Translations under genes and position numbers: made by a program
Source of the DNA: Methanobrevibacter ruminantium
GTDB taxonomy: Archaea; Methanobacteriota; Methanobacteria; Methanobacteriales; Methanobacteriaceae
DNA: 64,000 bases
Reading direction: 5' to 3'
Assembly: GCA_004553595.1 (NCBI GenBank)
Contig: SFKZ01000009.1
Coordinates: forward strand, 9,396-73,395
Part shown: piece by piece, positions 54,744 through 63,910 of the stretch
How the letters are laid out: the number at the start of each line of letters is the position of its first letter
Numbering within the stretch: the stretch's first letter is position 1
Notes under the pieces: model-generated
Database searches by the model: none
What the model was told of the DNA's origin: nothing
What the model saw: only the letters and a program-made list of their open reading frames with translations

Positions 54744-54974
54744 AATATCATCCTAAAAAATAAAAATATATTGTTTTATTAATTAATTGTTACAATTAAA
54801 TTTTTTAAAGAAAAATTTAACATTACTAAATTATACTTTATTTAAAGAAATATTTAAAAATATTGATTAAAAATAATTAATGAAATGAGAAAAGAATAAA
54901 AAGAGAATAAATAATAGGCTTCATGAAATTTCATGAAATGAAAAAAATAAAAAATTATCAATTAAAAATCAAAA
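54744..54974. promoter_or_regulatory. Gap between cbiC and cbiK with 18-bp palindrome
   Basis: A 231-base AT-rich gap, much longer than others in the operon. It holds the palindrome TTCATGAAATTTCATGAA at 54920-54937 and TATA-like DNA closer to cbiK. This suggests partial termination after cbiC or a separate cbiK promoter. Confidence 0.5.
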
Positions 54975-55613
54975 CTATTTATTTTGATCTCTTAAAATAT
55001 AGAGCAATGCATTTGAAATAGCAGCTGCAACATTACTTCCACCTTTACGTCCACGAGCGACGATATAAGGAACATCACATTGCATAATCAACTCTTTTGA
55101 TTGGACTACATTAACAAACCCTACAGGAACTCCAATGATAAGTTCAGGATTGAGTTTTCCTTCCTGAATCAATTCATATAATCTAATCAAAGCGGTTGGA
55201 GCGTTTCCTATTGCAAAAATCAAAGGTTTATCCAAACTTGCTGCCTTATCCATGGAAGCTCTTGCACGAGTGGAATGATTCTTTTTAGCCATTTCACTAA
55301 CATCATCATCACCCATAAAGCAGAACACATCACCTCCATGCTTCTTAAGCTCTGCCTTGTTGATTCCTGCCTTTGCCATATTAGTGTCAGTTACAATGCA
55401 AGCACCGTTTTTAATTGCTTCCAATGCCTTATCAACCACATATTCTGAAAAGCATAAGTTATCTACATAATCAAAATCCGCAGCTGTGTGAACTGCTCTT
55501 TTAATAATTGGCGCTAATTTAGGGTCAATTTCATGAGGAAGTTCAGATTCAATAATTTCCATACTCCTGCTTTCGATTTCAGCAGGTTCAACTTGTTCTA
55601 ATTCAATTTTCAT
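54975..55613 (-). CDS. cbiC: Cobalt-precorrin-8 methylmutase
   Basis: Moves the methyl group from C11 to C12 to form cobyrinic acid. The 212-residue protein shows the CbiC/CobH motifs: IIKRAVHTAADFDYVDNL near residue 39 with the catalytic histidine, IGNAPTALIRLYELI, and the C-terminal VGFVNVVQSKELI and GRKGGSNVAAAISNALL. The ribosome site is GTGAT. It lies 82 bases after cbiA in the same orientation. Confidence 0.94.
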   Translation of the reverse strand: MKIELEQVEPAEIESRSMEIIESELPHEIDPKLAPIIKRAVHTAADFDYVDNLCFSEYVVDKALEAIKNGACIVTDTNMAKAGINKAELKKHGGDVFCFMGDDDVSEMAKKNHSTRARASMDKAASLDKPLIFAIGNAPTALIRLYELIQEGKLNPELIIGVPVGFVNVVQSKELIMQCDVPYIVARGRKGGSNVAAAISNALLYILRDQNK

Positions 55614-55695
55614 ACTATCACTTCAATTTACTATGAATAAACTACTAAATTACAAATAACTATAAATAACTAATAATTACTAATAAATATAAATT

Positions 55696-57048
55696 TTAAC
55701 CTTTCCAATTCCTTGCATTTTTGACAAAAGACTTTGCAAAATCAGGATTTGCAGGAAGATAGATATGTGGGAACCCAGCATAAAGACTGTCAGAGCCATG
55801 ACAACAAAGGTATTCCAAACCATTGGATGCCTTTTTAGCCATAAACTTTTCCCCACAGTTTTCACTATCATAATAATGGAATTCATGCACTCTAATTCTA
55901 TCATCCTTTTTGCATAAAAGATTATCTTCCAAAGCAGTAATTTCAATATAACCGAATCTTTGCAATTTATCTGTCTTTATACAATTGCCTTTGATGAATC
56001 CAACCATAGGCACATTCTCAATGGAATCATGCAAATACATGAAACCTCCACATTCAGCTATTGTAGGAATTCCCTTTTCTATGATATCCTTTATTTCATC
56101 ACATAATTTTCTGTTTTTGGACAATTCTCCCGCATATAATTCAGGATAACCTCCACATAAGTACAATCCAGAGATATCTTTAGGAAGCTCTCCATCTTCC
56201 AATGGGCTGAAAAAGACCACTTCACATCCTAAATCTTCCAATATTTCAATGTTTTCCTTATACATAAAGCAAAAAGCATTATCACGGGAAACTGCTATGC
56301 GAGTCTTTTTATCAGAATCAATTTTTGCACTGCTTTCGATCAACTCTTTATAGTCTTCACTTGCTTCAAGAATTGGGGCGGATTTAGCCAATTCAAACAA
56401 TCCATCCAAATCAATGTATTTTTCTGCCAATTCCCTAAGACCATTTATTTTCTCTTTAATGTCTTCAATTTCATCTGCAGTAATCAATCCTAAGTTTCTG
56501 CTTCCAATAGAATATTTTTCCTTTCTAGGCAAGAAACCATAAGCCTTAATGCCTTCTTTTTCAACAATATCCCTTAAAAGTGGATACAACATAGGGGAAA
56601 TTCCATTGAAAATTACACCTTCAACCATGCTTTCTTCCTTGAATTCCTTGAAACCTTTTATGATTGCTGCTGCAGAATTGCTCATTCCTTTAGCATCAAT
56701 AATAAGTACTGCAGGAGCTTTAATGGATTTAGCAACTTCCCAAGCACTTGCTCTGCCTTCAACACCGATTCCGTCATAAAAGCCCATAGCACCCTCGATT
56801 ATGCTTAAGTCCTTACCGCAATTTCGAATGAATTGGTCGCATAACATTTGCTCAGTTGAAAAGTAAGGATCCAAATTATGGGTCTCTACATTAAAGACCT
56901 TACGATGAAACATTGGGTCAATATAATCAGGACCTGACTTAAAGGAAGCGATTTCCAAACCTCTGTTTTGGAATGCAGCAAGCAAAGCCATAGTGATGGT
57001 TGTCTTACCACAGTTACTGTTGGTTCCTGAAATCAATATTCTATTCAC
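55696..57048 (-). CDS. cbiA: Cobyrinate a,c-diamide synthase
   Basis: Amidates the a and c carboxylates of cobyrinate using glutamine and ATP. About 450 residues: a P-loop dethiobiotin-synthase-like domain (ISGTNSNCGKTTIT, SGPDYIDPMFH) and a C-terminal class I glutamine amidotransferase domain with nucleophile Cys in AECGGFMYL and LCGGYPELYA upstream. The related CfbB acts in F430 synthesis, but position inside the cobalamin operon favours CbiA. I take the GTG at 57048, following GGTG; 57063 is an alternative GTG. It overlaps cbiET by 8 bases. Confidence 0.88.
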   Translation of the reverse strand: MNRILISGTNSNCGKTTITMALLAAFQNRGLEIASFKSGPDYIDPMFHRKVFNVETHNLDPYFSTEQMLCDQFIRNCGKDLSIIEGAMGFYDGIGVEGRASAWEVAKSIKAPAVLIIDAKGMSNSAAAIIKGFKEFKEESMVEGVIFNGISPMLYPLLRDIVEKEGIKAYGFLPRKEKYSIGSRNLGLITADEIEDIKEKINGLRELAEKYIDLDGLFELAKSAPILEASEDYKELIESSAKIDSDKKTRIAVSRDNAFCFMYKENIEILEDLGCEVVFFSPLEDGELPKDISGLYLCGGYPELYAGELSKNRKLCDEIKDIIEKGIPTIAECGGFMYLHDSIENVPMVGFIKGNCIKTDKLQRFGYIEITALEDNLLCKKDDRIRVHEFHYYDSENCGEKFMAKKASNGLEYLCCHGSDSLYAGFPHIYLPANPDFAKSFVKNARNWKG

Positions 57049-58231
57049 GAGCACCACTTCCACTAATAATGAATATTGGATTTTGGGCCATTAGCATATG
57101 CAAATCACCGATTTGCTTGCCTTTTGAAACTGCAACTTGAACAATGTCCCCGCTTATTCCAACATTCTTTAATGAGTCCAAACCAGCCATAGCATTTTCA
57201 AGAGTCACCGCAGTTATGACAAATCTCATTTTATCATTAATTCCATGAAGATAACTGACAATTTCATCCATATTTCCAGAGCTTCCTCCAATGAAAGCAA
57301 CATCAGGAACAGGCAAATCCTTTAGGCATTCTGGTGCCAATCCACAGATACCATCTACATTATCCAAGTGGAATTTCTGACAATTTTGCTCCAATAATGC
57401 AATTGCATCTTCATTCTTATCAAAGGCATAAACCTTTCCTTCATATGCAGAAAATGCCATTTCAATTGTTACAGAACCTGTTCCACAGCCAATATCATAT
57501 GCTATGTCAGTTGGAGACAATGATAATTTTGATAAGCATACAGCCCGAACTTCTGACTTTGTCATTGGGACTTTTCCTCTAATGAATTCCTCATCCGGAA
57601 TTCCTGTTCTGATTCTTGAGTCAAAATCAGGGTTTTCTATAATCAAAACAGTTAGAGAACTGAATTCCATTCCATCTAAATCAGATATTTTGGATTCTTG
57701 AATAGACTCATCATCTGAGCCTAAGTTCTCACCAATCCAAACCTTCAAATCACTGAATCCATACTTAACCAATTCTTTCTGCAACTCAGGAATATTTTTA
57801 CCGGTTAAAGCAAAAGTGTACCTATTTCTGCGAACTGATGAAACAATATTGGTATCAATCCCATGACAGCTTATTAAATTTGCATCTTTCCAAGGAAGAC
57901 TGCATTTTGCAAAAAAGTATGATACAGAGGATATTCCAGAAACTAAATTAGGACCATAATCATTTAAGACATCCACTAATTTCTCAGCTGCACTATAAAA
58001 TCCAACATCTCCAGAAACTAGGATAGCTATTTTTTCTGCATCTGTCTTTTCCATTATTTCGAGTATGTCATTAGATAAATAAGCATTATAACTAAGTTTA
58101 TTCATATGAGAAAACTCATTGATTAATCTTTTAGCCCCTATTAAAATATCCGCTTCAATAATCAACTCTAAAGCTTCAGCAGTGAGTGTCTTTTCACTCA
58201 TCCCCATTCCAATAATATTGATTTCCTTCAT
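57041..58231 (-). CDS. cbiET: Fused cobalt-precorrin C5-methyltransferase / C15-methyltransferase (decarboxylating)
   Basis: A 396-residue fusion of CbiE and CbiT, like bacterial CobL. The N-terminal half (about 1-200) is a tetrapyrrole methylase (IIGMGMSEKTLTAEALELI, VSGDVGFYSAAEKL). The C-terminal half has the CbiT fold with SAM loop AYDIGCGTGSVTIEMA. It methylates C5 and C15 and removes the acetate at C12. The ATG at 58231 overlaps the cbiJ stop as ATGA, which fixes the start better than the upstream ATG at 58237. The genes are separate in some other methanogens. Confidence 0.93.
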   Translation of the reverse strand: MKEINIIGMGMSEKTLTAEALELIIEADILIGAKRLINEFSHMNKLSYNAYLSNDILEIMEKTDAEKIAILVSGDVGFYSAAEKLVDVLNDYGPNLVSGISSVSYFFAKCSLPWKDANLISCHGIDTNIVSSVRRNRYTFALTGKNIPELQKELVKYGFSDLKVWIGENLGSDDESIQESKISDLDGMEFSSLTVLIIENPDFDSRIRTGIPDEEFIRGKVPMTKSEVRAVCLSKLSLSPTDIAYDIGCGTGSVTIEMAFSAYEGKVYAFDKNEDAIALLEQNCQKFHLDNVDGICGLAPECLKDLPVPDVAFIGGSSGNMDEIVSYLHGINDKMRFVITAVTLENAMAGLDSLKNVGISGDIVQVAVSKGKQIGDLHMLMAQNPIFIISGSGARE

Positions 58232-58980
58232 AAGCATTTACTCCTAATGGTGTCTTTAGCTTCTTCTACACTTATTCCTTCTTCTTTAACCAATCGGGAT
58301 AATACAACAACTTCCATCCCACATTCCTTTGCAGCATCTGTCTTTTCTAAAAAACCTCCAACATTACCAGAATCCTTAGTCACAAGTATGTCTGCACCAA
58401 TTTCCTTGAATTGAGCCATATTGAATTCCTTAGAAAAAGGACCTTGCATGCCACAAAGGTTTTTCATAGGATAACCTAAATCAAGGCATTGCTTCATTCC
58501 TTCAGGTGAAGGCAACATTCTTAAATAAACTCTTTCCTGGAAGTTTTCCACATCTGTTAATGCGAGAGCCTCTTTTGCTCCCATTGAAGAAAAGATCAAT
58601 CCTTCAGTAGTGTTTAGATAATCAATTAATTCTTCCATACTGGATACTTCAGTAGCATCTTCAATCTCAATTGATTCTCTTAAGACTCTAATGTATTCAA
58701 TGCCCTGTTCCTCACAAATTTCCTTAATGTGTTTGCTGATTTCTGTTGCATAAGGATGTGTAGCATCAAAAACAAATTTGGTCTTCTCTTCTTCAAATAG
58801 TTTTCTCATAGGACCAGGTTTTAATCTTTTAGGCTGAACAATGACAGGAGGCTCATATTCCAATACTTTCTCTCCGTATTCTGTAGCAACACAAACTATA
58901 GCAGGAATCTTATTTTGAGATAAGAATTCAGTTAATAAACGTCCTTCAGTAGTTCCTCCAAATAAAACAATTTTGTGCAT
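58228..58980 (-). CDS. cbiJ: Cobalt-precorrin-6A reductase
   Basis: NADPH-dependent reductase of the macrocycle in ring contraction. The 250-residue protein starts with the CbiJ/CobK pattern KIVLFGGTTEGRLLTEFL, has DATHPYATEISKHIKEICEE near residue 75 and MGAKEALALTD in the middle. GAGGTG precedes the ATG at 58980, which is preferred over the GTG at 58986. Its stop overlaps cbiET by the ATGA arrangement, so the two are translationally coupled. Confidence 0.93.
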   Translation of the reverse strand: MHKIVLFGGTTEGRLLTEFLSQNKIPAIVCVATEYGEKVLEYEPPVIVQPKRLKPGPMRKLFEEEKTKFVFDATHPYATEISKHIKEICEEQGIEYIRVLRESIEIEDATEVSSMEELIDYLNTTEGLIFSSMGAKEALALTDVENFQERVYLRMLPSPEGMKQCLDLGYPMKNLCGMQGPFSKEFNMAQFKEIGADILVTKDSGNVGGFLEKTDAAKECGMEVVVLSRLVKEEGISVEEAKDTIRSKCL

Positions 58981-59041
58981 ATCCACACCTCTAATTAAGA
59001 GAACTTATTAATTAATATAATAATTATTATACCATTTATAG

Positions 59042-59773
59042 TTATACACCTTTATAGCCTCTAGGTGTTACCATTTTATCATCAATGACTTTTGTATTGG
59101 CATTTCCAATGAAAACAGTGGTAAACATATCCACTTCAGTGTCCTTAAGCTCCAAAAGGTTAGTGATATGATATTCTTCACCATCTCTTCCGATGTTTCT
59201 AACATATCCACAAATAGTGTCTTTACCTTTGAATTTCAATAATATTTCACATGCCTTTTTCAAGTAATCCTTTCTTTTATGACTTGAAGGATTATAAAGA
59301 CAAATACAGAAATCCCCTTCACCAGCTAATGCCAATCGTTTTTCAATCAATTCCCAAGGAGTTAATAAATCTGATAAGCTGATTACAGCAAAGTCATGAC
59401 CTATTGGAGCTCCTAAAACTGCAGATCCACTTAAAACAGCACTTATACCTGGAACAATATCGATTTCTACATCAGGATAGTCAACTGAGAGTTCATAAAC
59501 CAATCCTGCCATACCATATACACCAGCATCTCCACTGCAGACTACAGACACTGCATTTCCTTCTGCGGCTTTTTCCAATGCCATCTTACAGCGATCCACC
59601 TCTTTTGTCATTCCAGTGTACAAATACTCTTTTTCAGGCAAATACTCTTCTACAAGTTCCACATACTTTTTATAACCTACAATTAAATCTGAATCTTCAA
59701 GAGTCTCTTTAGCAGCAATGCTAAGGTATAACTCATTTCCAGGACCAATACCTACTACAGATACACATTTCAT
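59042..59773 (-). CDS. cbiH: Cobalt-precorrin-3 / factor III C17-methyltransferase (ring contraction)
   Basis: Methylates C17 and catalyses the ring-contraction step. The 243-residue tetrapyrrole methylase shows VVGIGPGNELYLSIAAKETL at the start, CSGDAGVYGMAGLVYEL, PGISAVLSGSAVLGAPIGHDFAVISLSD and the cofactor-binding CICLYNPSSHKRKDYL. The PSSHKR motif favours CbiH over other CbiE/F/L methylases. The ribosome site is GGAGGAAAG. Confidence 0.93.
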   Translation of the reverse strand: MKCVSVVGIGPGNELYLSIAAKETLEDSDLIVGYKKYVELVEEYLPEKEYLYTGMTKEVDRCKMALEKAAEGNAVSVVCSGDAGVYGMAGLVYELSVDYPDVEIDIVPGISAVLSGSAVLGAPIGHDFAVISLSDLLTPWELIEKRLALAGEGDFCICLYNPSSHKRKDYLKKACEILLKFKGKDTICGYVRNIGRDGEEYHITNLLELKDTEVDMFTTVFIGNANTKVIDDKMVTPRGYKGV

Positions 59774-59851
59774 AAATTCTTTCCTCCAATAGACACCTTA
59801 TTATTTTAAATTTTTTCCTAATTTACTTAATGAATAGATAATTATTATAAT

Positions 59852-60889
59852 TTATTTCTCCCAAGAGATATTTGGGTCATTTATTGCTAAAGCAACAGTC
59901 ACACCTGCACCGTCACAAGTGTCCTTTCTTCTAATCAATTTCCCATTGCTTTCCATAATTGCAGAACGTTCACATACATTATCCACTTCTACAACACTTT
60001 TAACAAAATCGGACTTTGTAAAGTCCCCTTCAAGACTGTTAAGTTCATCTGCACTATAAGTATTAAAGGGCAAATCATATTTTTTAGCAAATTCTAAGAT
60101 TCCTTTTTCATTAGCCTTTTTATCAATGCTTGCTATAGCTTTTAAAGCTAAAATATGATAATTTTCGCTTTTCAAGATATTTAAAATGGAGCTTTCTATC
60201 GCTTCAAAGCTTATTTCTTTTCTACATCCTATACCAACTGTAATGATTTGTGGGACTAATAATAATGTATCATTCCTACTTTCATTTTCTAGAATTTTAT
60301 GAGTGATTATAACATCATACCCATCATAAATATCCTCATTAAAATCTTCTAAATCATTAAAATAAACATTTTTAGGCAGATTTCCATGAATCGCATAATC
60401 CGATTTGATATGTACGGATTCTCCCTTTAGTAATTTAGATGAAACCAATTTGATGCATTCTGGATTTAATATTCGCAATCCTTGACTTTTTGCCCAAGTG
60501 TCCACTGCGAATACATTATTGATATCAGTAGCAGTTGTGATTACTGGAATTGCATTTAATATTTCAGATATCTTTAACGCCAATTCATTAGCCCCTCCAA
60601 TGTGTCCAGAAAGAATTGGTATAGAAAACTGTCCTAATTCATCCACAACAACAACTGCAGGATCTTTTGTTTTGGTTTTAATGTAGGGCGCAATTGCCCT
60701 CAATGCTATTCCTATTGCCCCTATAAAGATAAGAGCATCAGTATTTGAAAAATGTTCCTCTGTCCAAGTTGACAAAGCACCTTTTCCACAACGAGTAAAA
60801 TCCACGTCATTAGCTTCAGATAATGAATTAGATAATTTATAGGCAATTTCCATACCATTATCTGTAAATGCAATAATTGATACTTTCAT
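59852..60889 (-). CDS. cbiG: Cobalt-precorrin-5A hydrolase
   Basis: Opens the lactone of cobalt-precorrin-5A and releases acetaldehyde. About 345 residues: an N-terminal domain (LSGHIGGANELALKISEIL, near residue 100), a central domain and the C-terminal CbiG domain (TVGIGCRKEISFEAIE, LNSLEGDFTKSDFVKSVVEVDNVCERSA). The ATG at 60889 has TGAGGTTAAG upstream; the frame can be extended to 60934 but without a ribosome site. It lies 47 bases after cbiF. Confidence 0.93.
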   Translation of the reverse strand: MKVSIIAFTDNGMEIAYKLSNSLSEANDVDFTRCGKGALSTWTEEHFSNTDALIFIGAIGIALRAIAPYIKTKTKDPAVVVVDELGQFSIPILSGHIGGANELALKISEILNAIPVITTATDINNVFAVDTWAKSQGLRILNPECIKLVSSKLLKGESVHIKSDYAIHGNLPKNVYFNDLEDFNEDIYDGYDVIITHKILENESRNDTLLLVPQIITVGIGCRKEISFEAIESSILNILKSENYHILALKAIASIDKKANEKGILEFAKKYDLPFNTYSADELNSLEGDFTKSDFVKSVVEVDNVCERSAIMESNGKLIRRKDTCDGAGVTVALAINDPNISWEK

Positions 60890-60936
60890 TCTTAACCTCA
60901 CAAATTCAAGCATAGTTGCTTGAAAATACATCAAAT

Positions 60937-61692
60937 TTATTTCTTAGCTTGTCTGAACTCAGTTGAAAAATCATCCGCATAAAGACGTGACAAGGAATAT
61001 TCACTATCTAAAACATCCCCGACAATTATTAAAGCTGTTTTTGTAATGTTGTTTTCCTTTGCAGTTTCATATAATGTTCCAACGGTACATCTCATAACCT
61101 TTTCATCTGGCCAGGTTGCCTTATAAACTATTGCTGCAGGAGTGTCTTCAGTGTATTTTCCTTTTACAAGCTCTTTAGATAAATCCTTAAGGAGTCCTGT
61201 GCTTAAGAAAATAACCATAGTTGCCCCATGTTCAGCAAATGATGCAATGCTTTCCTTTTCAGGAACTGGAGTTCTTCCAGTCATACGAGTGATAATTACG
61301 CTTTGGCTTACATCTGGCAAGGTATATTCCGCTTTCAATGCAGCTGCTGCACCACAGAAACTTGAAACACCAGGACATACATCATATGAAATTCCTTCTT
61401 CATCCAAGCGGTCCATCTGTTCACGAATTGCACCATAAATACTTGAATCTCCTGTGTGTAAACGGACAGTCATCTTATTTTCCTTTTCAGCTTCAAACAT
61501 CTTTTCCAAGACTTCATCTAAAGTCATTTTAGCACTGTCATAAATTTCACATGAATCCTTAGCATAATTTAATAAATCAGGATTGACTAATGAACCTGCA
61601 TATATTATTACATCCGCTTCTTTTAGGAGTTCTGATCCTCTTATAGTTATTAAATCAACAGCTCCACTTCCTGCTCCAACAAAATGAATCAT
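60937..61692 (-). CDS. cbiF: Cobalt-precorrin-4 C11-methyltransferase
   Basis: Methylates C11 of cobalt-precorrin-4. The 251-residue tetrapyrrole methylase begins HFVGAGSGAVDLITIRGSELLKEAD and contains LHTGDSSIYGAIREQMDRL, CPGVSSFCGAAAALKAEYTLP and ITRMTGRTPVPEKE, which together identify CbiF. The start ATG at 61692 follows GGAGG by eight bases; five further codons upstream are excluded by that site. Confidence 0.95.
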   Translation of the reverse strand: MIHFVGAGSGAVDLITIRGSELLKEADVIIYAGSLVNPDLLNYAKDSCEIYDSAKMTLDEVLEKMFEAEKENKMTVRLHTGDSSIYGAIREQMDRLDEEGISYDVCPGVSSFCGAAAALKAEYTLPDVSQSVIITRMTGRTPVPEKESIASFAEHGATMVIFLSTGLLKDLSKELVKGKYTEDTPAAIVYKATWPDEKVMRCTVGTLYETAKENNITKTALIIVGDVLDSEYSLSRLYADDFSTEFRQAKK

Positions 61693-61754
61693 TATTAATT
61701 CCTCCATAATATAAAATAATAATCAAAATAACATAAATTTACATAATAATTTTT

Positions 61755-62894
61755 TCAATTTTTCCATAATTCTTTAAGATCATCTGCATTTTCACTTTCA
61801 AATAAAACTCCAGAATACTCTCCAGTATTGGCAAAGCATATGAATCCTATATTGATGTCATCTGGAACTCTTCTATCAACGTTATGCTGTATTCTATCAT
61901 TTAAGACTTCCATAGTTTTTTCCAATAAGTCATTTTCATACAGGATATCCAATACAGCATTTGTATTTACACATTTTTGAATCTCATTCAAGATTTCAAT
62001 ATTGGCACCGGCCTCCAATGCACAAGACAATAGTGTTTCTATCCTCCCATCACCATTATGAGAATGGGTATTGAACATTCCAATACCTAATTTTACTAAT
62101 TTACCTATATGCCCTACTATGAGGATATTTTTAAAACCGAATTCAACAGAGCTATCCAAAGCTACATCAATGAAATTACTGCACATTATTCCAGGTTTTG
62201 GAGATAAGTTCAAATCCTCTTCAGTGAATTTTTTACCAAAATTGCCTAAAAATATTAGAATTGACTCATTGCTTTCTGCGGCAATTACACTTATCTCAAC
62301 TTTAATTGAATCAGCTAATGCCTTGGCGCTCATTGGTTCAACAATACCTGTTGTACCCAATATTGAGATACCTCCAACTATGCCTAATTCAGGGTTGAAA
62401 GTTTTCTTTGCTATTTCTTCACCCTCCGGTATAGAAATTAAAACATGAAAGCCGCCCTTATAATTATATTGCAACGCCAATTCATTTAATGAATCATTTA
62501 TCATTTTTCGAGGAACAGAGTTAATAGCAGACATACCAACTGGTTGATCTAGCCCCCCTTTAGTTACTTTTCCAACTCCTTTTCCACCTTCAATAATAAT
62601 TTCTGAAGAATCTGGCAATAACGTCACTTTGGAAGATACCAATATTCCATTAGTAATGTCAGGGTCATCACCACTATCCTTTTCAATAGAACAGCTTGCA
62701 ACATTTTCATTAAACTGAGGGTTTAAAACATCAATTATGAGATCAGTTTGATTAGGTGTTGTGATTGCTACAGAATCCATTGATTCCTGTTTAAAGAGCA
62801 TTGCTACTGCTGCCTTAGAAGCTGCCGCCGCACATGTTCCTGTTGTATAGCCACAACGCAATAATTTTTGATTAACCAAACGTTTTTCTGCCAT
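61755..62894 (-). CDS. cbiD: Cobalt-precorrin-5B C1-methyltransferase
   Basis: Methylates C1 after lactone opening, with a fold unlike the other methylases. The 379-residue protein shows the opening RCGYTTGTCAAAASKAA, EGGKGVGKVTKGGLDQPVG, INSVPRKMI and GTTGIVEPMSAKALADSI, all CbiD hallmarks. The C-terminal part has GHIGKLVKLGIGMFNTHSHNGDGR. The ribosome site is GGAG. It follows cbiL by 29 bases. Confidence 0.96.
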   Translation of the reverse strand: MAEKRLVNQKLLRCGYTTGTCAAAASKAAVAMLFKQESMDSVAITTPNQTDLIIDVLNPQFNENVASCSIEKDSGDDPDITNGILVSSKVTLLPDSSEIIIEGGKGVGKVTKGGLDQPVGMSAINSVPRKMINDSLNELALQYNYKGGFHVLISIPEGEEIAKKTFNPELGIVGGISILGTTGIVEPMSAKALADSIKVEISVIAAESNESILIFLGNFGKKFTEEDLNLSPKPGIMCSNFIDVALDSSVEFGFKNILIVGHIGKLVKLGIGMFNTHSHNGDGRIETLLSCALEAGANIEILNEIQKCVNTNAVLDILYENDLLEKTMEVLNDRIQHNVDRRVPDDINIGFICFANTGEYSGVLFESENADDLKELWKN

Positions 62895-62923
62895 AATACA
62901 TCTCCAAAAAACTAATGAGTGAA

Positions 62924-63610
62924 TTACTTTACAACTACAATAGTGAAATATCCCATATTTTCATCAAATTCATCTAAAGAGTTATAGATTTTCTCATTTT
63001 CCAAACCACAGTTTTCTACTGCATATACATTATCCTCAAGATTCAATTCATGCAATGTTTCAATTAATTTAGGCATGGATCTGCCTATCTTCATTAAAAC
63101 CTTTGAACCAGGCATTTGTAAAGCTTCTTTTAAGTCAATGCCAGTTGCAGGAATAATATGTAAAGGTTCATTCATTGTAGTTAATCCAATTCTTAATTTA
63201 GAAGCAGAAGCACAAAAGCTTGTAACTCCTGGAATAACCGCTACATTATAATCTTTATCCAATAATTGATCCATTGTATAAGCAAATGTTGAAAAGATGG
63301 TTACATCACCTAAATTTAGCATTGCAACATCTTCACCTTGGTCTAGAATATTTGCTATGGAATCTGCAGCTTCCTTATGACTTTTAGCTAAAATGTCCTT
63401 ATCCTTAGTCATTGGAAACTCTAACAGCATTATCTCCTTTTTGGATAAATCTGTTGCTTGAGATACAATAGATAATGCTAATGAATCACCAGTACCAGTA
63501 TGTGGTGTTGCTATATATTTACACTCAGATATGATATTCATTGCTTTTACAGTAATTAACTCAGGGTCACCTGGCCCGATACTTACTCCATATAATGTTC
63601 CCTTTTCCAT
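62924..63610 (-). CDS. cbiL: Cobalt-factor II C20-methyltransferase
   Basis: The first methylase of the pathway after cobalt insertion, acting at C20. The 228-residue protein begins GTLYGVSIGPGDPELITVKAMNII and contains LNLGDVTIFSTFAYTMDQL and PGVTSFCASASKLRIGLTT, a CbiL/CobI pattern. It is the first gene of the operon, with AAAGGTTTT before its ATG. The promoter should lie in the 300 bases between it and the 5S rRNA gene. Confidence 0.94.
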   Translation of the reverse strand: MEKGTLYGVSIGPGDPELITVKAMNIISECKYIATPHTGTGDSLALSIVSQATDLSKKEIMLLEFPMTKDKDILAKSHKEAADSIANILDQGEDVAMLNLGDVTIFSTFAYTMDQLLDKDYNVAVIPGVTSFCASASKLRIGLTTMNEPLHIIPATGIDLKEALQMPGSKVLMKIGRSMPKLIETLHELNLEDNVYAVENCGLENEKIYNSLDEFDENMGYFTIVVVK

Positions 63611-63910
63611 TTTAAAACCTTTATTATCTGTTAAAAAAATAATTATTTTAATAATAATTTTAAATTAAAATTAATTTAATATCAATAAACTATATTCATT
63701 GAAATAACCCTATAAAAAAAGTTAAAAAATATAATGACTTTAATTAATTTAATACTGTAATTTAAAAATATGTTATTGAAAATATATAAATATACTCTCA
63801 ATTATATTTTAATAAATTAAAAAAATATTTGAAGAACAAATAAAAAATTAATAAAAATATAACAAAAATAGTTCGCAAAGAATAAAACTAATTATTCTTG
63901 AATAAAAAAA
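63611..63910. promoter_or_regulatory. Upstream region of the cobalamin operon
   Basis: A 300-base AT-rich region between the 5S rRNA end and cbiL. On the minus strand TATA-like runs occur around 63783-63796 and near 63725-63735. Nothing resembles a cobalamin riboswitch: no B12-box-like conserved core is seen. The far end carries the T7 tract that ends the rRNA transcript (A-run at 63904-63910 on the plus strand). Confidence 0.4.

Noticed and set aside
55696..57048. CfbB (Ni-sirohydrochlorin a,c-diamide synthase) instead of CbiA
   Set aside because: The families are homologous, but the gene lies within the cobalamin operon, overlapping cbiET. A phylogeny would be needed for certainty.
63611..63910. 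Cobalamin riboswitch ahead of the cbi operon
   Set aside because: No conserved B12-box-like core or stable multi-stem structure is visible; the region is plain AT-rich promoter DNA.
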